Shown here: piece after piece, positions 9,467-20,216 of the stretch
Layout: each line of letters starts with the position of its first letter
Position numbering within the stretch: position 1 is the first letter of the stretch
Source of the DNA: Basidiobolus heterosporus B8920
Taxonomy: Eukaryota; Basidiobolomycota; Basidiobolomycetes; Basidiobolales; Basidiobolaceae
Length of the DNA stretch: 36,434 nucleotides
NCBI GenBank assembly: GCA_000697455.1
Contig: JNET01032851.1
Location: 1-36,434 of the forward strand
Direction of reading: 5' to 3'
Position numbers and translations under genes: made by a program
Notes under the pieces: generated by a model
Databases searched by the model: none
The model's input: only the letters and a program-made list of their open reading frames with translations
What the model was told of the DNA's origin: nothing

Positions 9467-10848
9467 TCAACTACGGAAAACGTGGACTAAACGAGTGATT
9501 GGCTCCCGACAGAGAGGACACTCGTTCTTCGATTGTTGAAGTCGCTTACCACAGGTCATACAAGTAGCCATATGGCCACACTCCAAGATTACACAGTTAA
9601 TGGTGGCGTCACAACAGATTCGGCAAAGACTATTATCCGAACTGGAGTGGGTGTACTCCGCTATGAAGGATGGTTGTTTGTTACTACAAATACTAGCTAC
9701 AGACACGACTACGGGTACTGATGTTTACTTACACATCTCAGCCTTGAAGTTCTCCACTAATCTTTGTGTTCGAATCACCAGCTCTTGTTTTTCATTCACC
9801 CCTGAGTACGCAACACAGTTGTCGTTGAGGATCCCCTTCAAAGTATGCACAGTCAATGTGGATACATCGATTTTATCTCGAATCAAAGACAACACCGATG
9901 GTGCCTTTTCATCTGGAGGCTGCTTTTGAATTGCATATTCATCTACTCCTAAATTTATTTCATCAAAGCCGTATAACTGAGAGAGCATATACTCCAGATT
10001 GTAGAGATCTCTTTCCGACAACTCTGAACGCTGTCTCGGTGGTGCGTTCCGTGGCACTGGCCGCGGGGAGGGTATTGGGATGTTATTACGAAAATAAGTC
10101 TCATGTTGCTCAGAGAGGGGTTGATGATCATAGATTATCGACACCAAATTCTCTTTCGAGGCGCTGTTTTCAGCAGGAAGGTCATACGCCTGTATGTACA
10201 TGTTCAACGTATTTACCGACAAACGGGATAAACCATACTTGTCCATTGACGAGACTTTGAATTAACATATGTTAGCTCACATGATGGGGATGGATATAAG
10301 ATTAGGGATATAGGTTTGTTGGCTATACATACTTTCAACCAGCCGGGAGCAATATCCACAGATTTTTACAGGTCTGTAGTTTCAAGATTAGTAATGTGTA
10401 CCTTTTCCATAAAGTGCTATTCATGAAGCTCTATCTTACTGTATATATCCAAATTTTGGTAGAGGCAAAGTTTTCTTGGTGCATGAATGACAAAATACAT
10501 TGCCTGTCTCAACCGCCAGGTTAAATACTTGAGTAAAATAAATTGTTTGTCATATACCCACTTACCGCAATGATAACAGTTATACTAATTTCCCAGCATC
10601 CCGAAAATATAAAGGTAAATAGACGCAACGTTGAGTCAAAGTAAAAACCAATGTTTTTATAGAACTACTCTGGATACCTTTTTTCTTAAAAATGAAAAAG
10701 TATGTCCACATTGAATGCAGCCATAGTATTCCTCAGGCTCCTTGAGTTTCGGAATGGAATATACAAGGGGAGCGTGATAGTTAAGGCCTGGTTGTGGTGA
10801 CTGTAGTGGTATGTTTGCTGCTCTTTCAAAATCTATTTGCTCAATCAT
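9467..10848 (-). CDS. FYVE-SAP-RING E3 ubiquitin ligase, RNF34/RFFL-like
   Basis: Proposed exons on the minus strand: 10848-10678, 10584-10566, 10503-10440, 10373-10333, 10254-9733 and 9660-9467. They join in phase to 336 residues, close to human RNF34 and RFFL. A FYVE-type zinc finger uses C44, C47, C60, C63, C68, C71, C90 and C93, with the typical NVFCHSC and LPLPKFG motifs. The RKHHCR-like basic patch is altered to RKKYNCYHC, as in the FYVE-like finger of RFFL. A SAP-like helix pair follows at about 105-145. A C-terminal C3HC4 RING uses C285, C288, C300, H302, C306, C309, C320 and C323 and ends LVHVFRS, like VHVFKS in RNF34. Predicted role: ubiquitin ligase associated with endosomal or plasma membranes. 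Exon 2 is only 19 bases. Intron lengths are 93, 62, 66, 78 and 72 bases. Confidence 0.9.
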
Positions 10849-12050
10849 AGATAAAATAGAAAACAAAGTAAACGCGAAAGAACGAAGTCTTTGAATACCG
10901 ACTATAGATACAGAAATATGAGAAATATGCAGAGATAAAGGAATGAGTCGGATAAATCGAACAATCGTTCATCTTTACGCTGGCCGCTGAGCACGGTGCA
11001 CCAAACACTGAGCATTGAATCAATTCTATATATTGTGTTAGCCTAGTTTAGCAATGACGGCATCATGTGATGTAGGATCAAGTTGATTCTTTCCATACGT
11101 GAAACAAAGGTCTAACACAGTAATTATATCATCGACTATCCAACACAGTAATCATGGCATTGACTATATAGGCTATATGGAAGGACTATACAAACACCTA
11201 ATGAAGTAATGGAACAAAGATGCGAAGTAACCGGGTGTTTCATGCTACAAGTGTTTAGAGATCTGTATTGTCAATTCTAAAACGGCCGTAACTTTGTTAC
11301 TTTTCCAGACATGGAAGTATAATCGTTAACTAATTTGTGGTTAAAATCAACCATGAAATAGGCAGTGAAGCAGAGAGGAGCGAAGGAGGCGAAGGAGGCA
11401 AAGGAGGAAAAGGAGGCAGAGGAAGCAGAGGAGACAGAGGGCGTAAAAGGAGCAGAGGAGGCAGCGAGTATAGCAAGTCACAAAGAGAATCCGGTGTAAC
11501 TGCGCTGTGGGCATCACCTACCGACATGTGGGACAACGTAAATATGCATCACATAATAAGAATAGGTTTTCACTCCGTAATAATAAGGATAAGCAGGTCT
11601 CCTTTCACCCTCCCCCCAAAACATCCAAAATAGAACTGAATCCATTGGAAGTCCTGAAATTCACTGCCTTTGTGCATCATTCATTTTATTGGCTTCTTGA
11701 TTTGGGAAACATTTACTGAGGAGCCCGGCTCGCTGCCCGATTCACTCTAATGGTTGATCGATGGCAAACAAGTCATTCTATATTGGATCATATTGAATTT
11801 GGATCTGGGTTTGGATCCGAATCACGGATCAAGAAGATGTAATGCTTAAGAGGTGGGGGTTAGGAGAGTTGGAGGGGGAATGCCACTAAGCTTTTTAGCT
11901 CAACTTAATTAAGCTTTATCCTTTTATATTGTACCTTTATCCAACAAAGGAATTTTCTTTCAAGTTACTCACTATTTCTCCTTCTCCTCTTGCGAGGATT
12001 AAGAGTCGTTCTTTATTTTCTTTTGACTGTTGAGTTTGGTCTTTACTCGC
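10849..12050. promoter_or_regulatory. Divergent intergenic region between the RING ligase and RGS genes
   Basis: About 1.2 kb between two divergent starts. It contains an imperfect 28-base tandem duplication (11114-11139 and 11142-11167, AACACAGTAAT...GACTAT) and a purine-rich GARGGAGGC run (11369-11468). A pyrimidine-rich leader (about 11940-12040) precedes the RGS start. Open frames over the purine run translate to Gly/Glu/Arg low complexity and are not called. Confidence 0.5.
11369..11468 (+). repeat. Purine-rich GARGGAGGC microsatellite-like tract
   Basis: About 100 bases on the plus strand are nearly free of T and made of degenerate nine-base units (GAAGGAGGC, AAAGGAGGA, AGAGGAAGC and similar). 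Strand asymmetry is extreme over the run. It could form triplex or G-rich structures, or it may simply be slippage. Confidence 0.75.
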
Positions 12051-14912
12051 ATGCGTAAACTCTCCACTTCTTCTAAAGCTCTAAAATCTGGCCGTTCGTC
12101 ATTGGATCTTAGCCGAACGAACGACCATTCACACAGTAGACGTCCTACATCATGCATTCAGTCTGAGCCCCAGTTAAATGGTCCTTTTGAGATTGAACGT
12201 CAAATACGACGCTCAAAGTTGCAAGATATTCGACACAGGCGTACTTCAAATCACATCTATTCCTTTATTCGGATCTATATTCAAGTAAATGACCAACAGT
12301 TTCCAGTCACAACTGCTCGGACCAGCACTATCGAGGACCTAGCGAGACAAATTGAGGCTGAGTATGCCTTCAACTATTCTTGTTCACCTGCTGAACCCAC
12401 TCTATCTGGTGTTGACTCGGAAGACGAGTATGCTAAGGTGGATTTATTGAGCCAGTTCTCGGAATACGAAGAGTTGGAAACCGGTGAAAATCAACTGTTG
12501 CCACTTGTATGTGGCTCACTATTTGTAGATCAAGTAGAGCTTAGGTTTTCAGATATAGTAGGGGAAGTCCTTAATATGAACGATTCTGTTCGAGTTGTCA
12601 ACGTTTACGAAGGTAAATGCTTGGCATGGGATGATCATAGTTGAGTAAGGGATTAACCCCAATTTCCATAATATAGCTCCTGTACAAAGCGTCCCCTCTG
12701 TGGAAAAGAGATCGAGCATCAGTGATAGGAAACGGTGGTCTTTCCCTAACATCCGACGGTCTCTTCGTACTCATAGTCGAGTTCACTCCACTACGGAGTT
12801 GGGTATTTTGTATGGTCAGAGCAAGAGTTCCCCGGATGATGCCTCAACAGTCAAGAAGGACTGGAAAGATAGCTTCGTGGATGTGCTCGATGAACGGTTC
12901 CAGGCCATTCTATTCAACAACGTGTTGCTGTCTTATTTCCAACGATTCTGCTTGCAGGAGTATGCGATTGAGAATCTGTTATTCTGGATAGAGGTAGAAC
13001 TGTTTCGTAACACCATGTTGTCCTTGGTCCCGAACGTTGCACAATACATATATCAAACATACATCGCCAAGAACTCCCCACTGCAGGTAAATCTTTGTGA
13101 TGAGATTCGTGAGGAGATCCCGGAATCTTTCGTTTCGTCAGATGACTACATACCAGATGTTACCGTCTTCGATGAAGCTCAGGAGTATGTCTATGAGATG
13201 TTAATGCATCATACATTCCAGTGCTTCGAAGAGTCTAGTCACTATGATCAGATGTTGAGTAAATGCCAAGAAGGTAAATATTCTGCCCCAGATTGTTGCA
13301 GAAGATTGCCGCCCCCGCTCTACCTAGAAAGGCTAATCATTTGATTAATTTAGATTTGGACCGTTTCTCAAAATCAATAGGACATCAGCCACTGGATGGC
13401 CTCACAATGAATATTGAGTTGATGGAGAGTGTCATTGCTGACTTACGAACAAACTGTGACAGAAAGGACGAAGGCTGGTTCAAAGAGGACATATTAGAGC
13501 GTATCATCAAACATTACTTTCCTGATTGTTCCTTCACTGGACACAACTATTTCTGTGATGGTAGAAGGTTGACCTTAGCACAGAAACGCCGGAAAATGAG
13601 ACTGGAAAAGAAACTCTCGAAATTCTTTGGTCAGAGGCTAACTGAGGAAGAACTAACGCAACAACAACTATTCGAGGCCATGGATTCTTCAAGAAGAAAT
13701 AGTATCACATCAGTGTCAAGCCTGCCATCCTATGTATCGTCCAAGGTTCCCGGTAAAAAGAAAAAGCTTGGGAAACTTGAAAAATTGGAGTGTTTCTTCG
13801 GTAAAAGGTTGTCAAACACTCAATTGGAATATCAGAATCTTATCAGTCGCAAGGGTTTGTGCTTGCCAGCTGAATGCTCTAATTGCCAAAGTGTTCCACC
13901 GGAGTCGGCCCTTCCCATCTCAACCTACAATGATCTGTCTTCGGAGGAGCGTAGGGTCCTCACAAAGCGGTCGAGGAAGCTCAAGTGTTTGCTTGGAGAA
14001 CCTATTGATGAACAAACTGCATTCAAGACATTGACTTACCCGGTAATCAATTGTAGATCAAGTGTGGAGATTGATACCTGTTCACTACCAGATTCAGTAG
14101 CCAGTGATCCACTGCCAGCATCAACACCATTGTATCGGCGGACCTCTAAAGAAGTCAAACGTAAGAAGCTTGTAAAAATCTATCAACTTTTGGGAACTTA
14201 CCCCTCGGTAGATGATTTACGAAACAAAGCATCTGTGGGAAGGAAAGACAGCTTACTCGACAGAAACGGGAAACCTCTTGCTCCAGAAGTCAAACGTCTA
14301 CGCTTGAAGAAAGCGAATAAACTGGAACGAGTATTTGGCCAACACCCACCTAAAGATCTAATTGCAGATAAGAGGGATGATAGCGCTTCCAAGAAAAGAA
14401 CGTCGGTGCTTTCTTTGTTGGTGGAGAACGATGCAGCAGTGGAAGATTTGGTTGAATACATTCAAGCGCTAGCGCTTCTAAGTGATAGTGATTCCCCTTC
14501 GACTGAAGAGGAGGAAGTGCCATCGACAAGCTTGCAGCCTCGGTCAGTACCAGATCCTCCTCAGCTCCTTGAAGAATCTGATAAACAGCATAAATCGTTC
14601 AACGACCTCTCAGGCAATAAGGCAACCCGTCAGAGAAAGTTGGCTAAGCTTCGACGATTTTTCGGAAACGATTTGGGATTGGAGTCGTTGATCGCCCAAA
14701 ATATTCTTCTTCGCCACCAGCTAGCTACTGAGGGATTGTATAGTTTACATGAAAGTTTGGAAGATCTTGGTCATCACAGTCTAGAGGATTTTGATTTGAT
14801 CAGTAACGAATCTTTCGTTCGCACTGCCATGAGGAATGATCTTGAGATTCTACGTAGGGAAGTAGAGGAACTACACCGGCAAAACTCTACTTCTACAATT
14901 AGTACAGTGTAG
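12051..14912 (+). CDS. RGS-domain protein with six basic FFG repeat motifs
   Basis: Proposed exons 12051-12612, 12677-13273 and 13354-14912 give 905 residues; introns are 64 and 80 bases, both in phase 1. Residues 80-187 may be a ubiquitin-like or Ras-binding-like fold (weak). An RGS domain spans about 262-386 (LLSYFQRFCLQEYAIENLLF, then YVYEMLMHHTFQCFEES). Beyond it come six scattered copies of K-K-L-x-K-L-x-x-F-F-G-x-x-x-x-x-x-x-L near residues 465-495, 521-548, 591-613, 652-676, 698-722 and 810-836. A short coiled coil ends the chain (MRNDLEILRREVEELHRQ). RGS domains speed GTP hydrolysis by heterotrimeric G-alpha subunits. The repeats probably form a binding surface, but I know no established function for them. 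The ATG at 12051 is the first in frame. Confidence 0.92.
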
Positions 14913-15344
14913 CCATTCAGGCAGTCATTTATGTAAATCAGGACTGCCATGCCATCTATCCACGCAAGCCCCTATGACATACCATTCCATACCACCACAC
15001 CACATCACATATGCTCTGTTATATTTATAATTTACTTACACTTTATCTATAGTCAACCTCATCTCAAACAATGGATAGGCATGTTTTTTGTTTTCTTTAA
15101 AAGATTGATGGGAACTTTGGAATCCCTCATTTCCGGATACACTTCATTCATTGATGCAGTATTTCATCCAATATTTGTGTAAACCAAGTTCTCGTTCACA
15201 TATTCCTAATTTATTGGTTTTCTCATCGAAAGGAAGAATACATAAATCTCGCGGATTATCCCAGTTGTATATTAGTGATGGAAATCCAGAAAACTCTACT
15301 ATTCTAATTGGTATTATGCTTGGTTGACTCAGTTGTCTCTTCAG
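14913..15344. other. Short convergent spacer
   Basis: These 432 bases separate the 3' ends of the RGS and zinc transporter genes. No terminator-like hairpin, RNA gene or repeat stands out. A 77-codon open frame at 14949-15182 is hydrophobic low-complexity sequence and not called. Confidence 0.4.
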
Positions 15345-16899
15345 TCAATCTACTGGTGATCTCGTCGTGGTTGTCTCGCAACACACATGCTCATCACACT
15401 CAGAAGAGCATCGGAGGAAGCATACTACTTCGTCTGTTCCCTAAAGGTGGAGTATTCTTGTTAAACTGGTGCAACCGGTCATTTCACCTGACAAGGACTA
15501 ACTTACCTTTTCGATGGTTATCCCTTCCAGGGGAAATTCGGGTTGAATGGTGACAGAATGAATCCCATATGAGTGCAACAAGCGCCTCACCTCGGTGGCA
15601 GCCTCCATATAATCCGATGTGCTTGCAACATGGATATGGACTGAAGCTATGGTTTTATTGTCGGAGAGTTGCCAGATGTGAAGCTCATGAAGAGAAATAA
15701 TATTGGAGATCTAGTGAACCTGATTTAGAGATGGGGAATGAGTTGGTTACTGAGATATAACTACCTGCAGGATTTTCCTACGGAGCTCTTCTACCGGAAT
15801 GGATCGAGGTACTCCCTGTAGTAGTATATGGACTGTCGATCTGACTGGAAAATCATCAGATAAATCGGTTGAAAAGTACTTGGATCAAGGCTTACCCAAG
15901 GGTATGGTGAAGTATAGGATTAGCCCAGTAATCAACAGACTGAGAGATTAATTAGAATGTATTCAACGGCCTGGGAGAGTCGTTTGATTGAAACCTACCT
16001 TATAATAGGGTCAAACACATATCTCTCAGGAAATGTGGTCAACCAGATAATCAAGGAGCTAACGATGACGGCAATGCTTCCGAGAGCATCACCAAGAACA
16101 TGTAGGAAGACGCCATGCATGTTCAATCTGTGGGTGCTTTTTTGACGTGAATCGTCTTTTTGGGGGGAGATGTCAGTGACTATTTCGATACCTAGAGCAT
16201 CTCGTGATCCGGTGAATCCTTGTGCAGATTGATTGATTGACCGATGACCAAGAACAGAATCGGCATTTTCGATGTTCTGAGAAGGAGGCTCGCCGTGTGA
16301 GTGGCCAACGTGTGAATGCTCTACGTGCAGGGTTCAGTTATATTGGCTCTTGGTTACACAAAATATGAAAGGACTTACCATGAAATAAGAAAAGGCCAGT
16401 GAGGTTCACCAGCAAACCTAGACCGCCCACAATAAGAACCCAAACTGGGTTTTTGATCTCTTTAAGAGGTGCTAAGTTAGTCTTTCCTTCACTCATTAAT
16501 AACAAACATCCTACCTCGAGGCTCAAAGAACCGCTGGATAGCCTCAATAAAGATAGAAAAGCAAAGCGCTATTAAAAACACTCCATTAATCAAGGCACCA
16601 ATCACCTCTGCCCGTTGCCAGCCGTAAGTGTAGTGTGGTTCGTAGTTTTTCCTCTTGGTAAGCTAAAGGTGATGGCAATTTTTAGACCTCTACGTAGAGA
16701 CAACTAGCCCAACTCAAAGGAAACGAACCCTTATGGCGTAAAGTGCAACTATGATACTCAGTAAGTCGCTTAACATATGGAAGGAGTCAGCAATCAAGGC
16801 AATAGAACCCGCTATGTAACCAACAGTAAGCTCAGTCAGAAACAGGAGAGCTGTCAGACCTAACAGAATTAGAAGCCTCGTGGTTCGTTTCAAAGCCAT
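15345..16899 (-). CDS. Cation diffusion facilitator zinc transporter, ZRC1/COT1-like
   Basis: Eight proposed exons on the minus strand: 16899-16729, 16653-16515, 16471-16379, 16320-15999, 15939-15896, 15844-15765, 15710-15507 and 15440-15345, giving 382 residues in one frame. There are six membrane segments. Both zinc-site HxxxD motifs are present: SFHMLSD in TM2 and HVLGD in TM5. TYGWQRAEVIGALING precedes TM3. The TM4-TM5 loop is His-rich (HGEHSHVGHSHGE). The C-terminal cytosolic domain has ELHIWQLSDNKTIASVHIHV and YGIHSVTIQPEF. The last exon adds a Cys-rich tail with CFLRCSSEC and HVCCE. The family exports cytosolic zinc (or cobalt) into the vacuole in exchange for protons. Introns are 43 to 75 bases; the 43-base one (16514-16472) has a clear GACTAAC branch site. 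Confidence 0.95.
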
Positions 16900-17443
16900 T
16901 TTGATTAGAGGATGAAAGAGCTCTTTGGTCGTTATAAGTACTGCTTATACAGGTTGGTTGTATGCACGGAATCCCTCCTCCTCTAAGACTATTCGAAAGA
17001 TTCATGGAAGGATTTTCAGTCGCACACAAAACCCAGGCAGGGATCTTCGTTGACTACATATTGATGCAATTAATCAAATGTGTGCTCTGTACAAAAGATT
17101 AGCTGAAATCTACTTAGTTTTGTATGACATCTTCTGTATTCCAACATAGCCAATAAATCCTTCCAAAACTGCCAAACATCAGTTATTTGCCGCCCCTAAT
17201 GGAGCCGTTGGTTGGAAAAGTATATTCACTGAAACAGCATTGGATTACAACGGTGTTTGATGCACTACTTGGTGATGGCCTTGGAGAGTTGGTGCTGCTT
17301 ACTGGTTTGTACAGTGGAATCTTCATTGGAAAGTTCTTGATGCATATAATATATATATATATCCCCACTCAATGTATATGCTTGAAACCGTCTGTCTGAC
17401 CTGTCTCTCAATTGTCTTGATAATATGGCCTCCTCTTCTCCAG
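16900..17443. other. Divergent spacer between the zinc transporter and the Rab5-like relic
   Basis: This stretch contains the zinc transporter promoter and the region where a first exon of the Rab5-like gene would be expected. A 70-codon plus-strand frame at 17187-17399 (FDALLGDGLGELVLLTGL) is hydrophobic and unrecognised. An AT dinucleotide run lies at 17348-17361. No promoter element is assigned. Confidence 0.4.
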
Positions 17444-18330
<887 letters not shown>

Positions 18331-18978
18331 CGACATGGCAATGAGACTGCTAATGCAAAGTTCAACCCTAAATGTGCTTGTTAAATAATTCACGTACCTG
18401 GTTCTTTTCTACACTAATCTGGTTCGAAAAAGAAGTGGTTTATTAACACAAGCAATACTCAGGGTTTATATGTCTCTCCCGTACACACGATAAACCGACT
18501 ATTTTAAACGAATTGCAACTGTAAATAAACTACAGGTCCACGAAGGAATTTCTTTTCTTGTCTTATCTGAATAATCAACCGCCTTCTACGTGATTAACTG
18601 GTGTGAAATATGGCGGTTATTAAACTTATTGAAATTGACTGTATTTAACGAATTCGTTGACAGATAATCGCATAAGTATCCAAGGACTATTTGTATACAT
18701 CAACACATCATTCATTCACAACGATTGGTTCAGTCCTGACCAATTTGGCAATACTAAACATTAACAAGAAAATGGCATTTTCGGTCTAGTGGATTTCGAG
18801 TGGATTTCGAGTGGATTTCGAGTGAATACTCCAATAAATACCTGCCTCTTGGGCAAAATGTTTTCGTGTTTTTTTGACTCGAGTGATCTACCTCAGTTTG
18901 AAATTGATAAGTGAACTCCGATTTTACTTGATATTTTGCTAGACCCATCATTTTAATCTACTTTTCATTTCCAAGAAT
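18331..18978. promoter_or_regulatory. Upstream region of the Rho3-like gene
   Basis: About 650 bases with no gene. An 11-base unit (AGTGGATTTCG) is repeated just over three times at about 18788-18823. The rest is AT-rich with no feature I can assign. Confidence 0.45.
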
Positions 18979-19776
18979 ATGTCTAGCTGCTTCGGTTCGA
19001 AAATAGTGAGTCGCAAGTTACTCATTCTCGGAGACGGTGCTTGTGGAAAGACATCTGCTTTGAACGTGTTCACTCGTGGTTACTTTCCAGAGGTACTTGG
19101 GGGCTATTCTTGTTCACAACAATGGTCTTCTCGCTGACTAAAACCTTCTTTCTTCAATAAGACATACGAGCCCACGGTATTTGAAAACTATGTCCATGAG
19201 ATTAACATAGATAGGAAAACAGTAGAAATGTCCCTTTGGGATACTGCTGGTATGTGTTTCGAAGAGCCCTGTTAGCCTTGGCTATCCTAACCTGTTTATT
19301 TTAAAGGGCAAGAAGATTTTGATCGACTCCGAACTCTCTCATACTCCGATACACATGTCATTGTATTGTGCTTTTCGGTCGAAAATCGAGATTCTATGGA
19401 AAATATTGAGGCTAAGTGGCTTGACGAAATCCTTGAATATGCCCCAGGGGTCAAGATTCTACTAGTGGCGCTCAAGTGTGATTTGAGAGAAGACGAAAAA
19501 ACTCTGAATAGTCTGGCCGAAGTAAACGACACCATCATATCCTACGACGAGGTCAGTTTTCTCAAGAAGGCGTTAACTGATGTCGATATTTACTTGCATA
19601 TATACTTGTATTAGGGAGTTACTCTAGCTAGAAGGATCCAAGCTGCCCGCTATTCCGAATGTTCTGCCAAATGCAATCGTGGAATCAAGGAAGTTTTTGA
19701 GCAAGCAGCTCGGATAGCACTCAACGCTAAAGTTAATAGTCAGAATGGGTCAAGCAGCTCGTGCTTGATTTTGTAA
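18979..19776 (+). CDS. Rho3-like small GTPase
   Basis: Proposed exons 18979-19092, 19162-19249, 19307-19551 and 19615-19776 give 202 residues. The G1 loop is GDGACGKTS (residues 18-26). The effector region is [14 protein letters not shown]3 is [13 protein letters not shown], and ALKCDL stands in the G4 position, as in fungal Rho3. YSECSAK is G5. The C-terminal CLIL is a CAAX box whose last Leu favours geranylgeranylation. Rho3 proteins steer polarised secretion and actin at growing tips. The N terminus (MSSCFGSK) includes a cysteine near the start, as in yeast Rho3, where palmitoylation has been described. GKTSAL replaces the usual GKTSLL, a mild change. Introns are 69, 57 and 63 bases. The Rab5-like relic lies upstream on the same strand. 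Confidence 0.93.
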
Positions 19777-20216
19777 TGCACTTAATACGTACACTGCTCT
19801 TTTATGCATCATTCAATACGTACACTACTCATGTTTATACTAATTTCTATCTAAATACAACCGCAATAAATTGATCATTCCATGTGTGACCTGTGTTTTG
19901 CTTTTGGAATAAACTCGTCTTTTGATAGTATTAAGGAAACGAGTACAAGAAACATTGGGTTAGTGGACAATATGAACATTCTATTTATTGGTCAAGCGTG
20001 GTTGTTGATTAATGCTTTAAAGTTAGAGTTACAAAAGTCACAGCCATTAAACCGATGAGGCAAAAATGACTGGGTGTGGTACAATTATGTTATAGGAGTT
20101 AATTAGGTGGAACATTCGAGTTACGTTAGCGAGGATTAAGGAAATGCAATGAAGTTAACGCTTGACGAGTATAATACACATATTTTGTACAATTTATACA
20201 ACCGGATGAGTAATAT
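19777..20216. other. Convergent spacer after Rho3
   Basis: These 440 AT-rich bases lie between the stop codons of the Rho3-like and CRAL-TRIO genes. They contain several ATAATAAA/AATAAA-like polyadenylation signals (for example near 19866 and 19909) and nothing else I can name. Confidence 0.4.

Noticed and set aside
9661-9732. Alternative 36-base intron (9732-9697) in the RING gene
   Set aside because: It keeps frame, but the 72-base version has a better branch site, a pyrimidine tract and a typical length.
11337-11633. Gly/Glu/Arg-rich 98-codon frame
   Set aside because: Translation of a purine-rich microsatellite; no conserved start or domain.
13274-13301. 28-base intron in the RGS gene ending at 13301
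   Set aside because: Too short and out of phase. The acceptor at 13353 gives an 80-base intron in phase.
14949-15182. 77-codon frame after the RGS gene
   Set aside because: Hydrophobic low-complexity translation in a convergent spacer, no homologous look.
17187-17399. 70-codon plus-strand frame as first exon of the Rab5-like gene
   Set aside because: The phase does not fit the P-loop exon and the sequence does not resemble a Rab N terminus.
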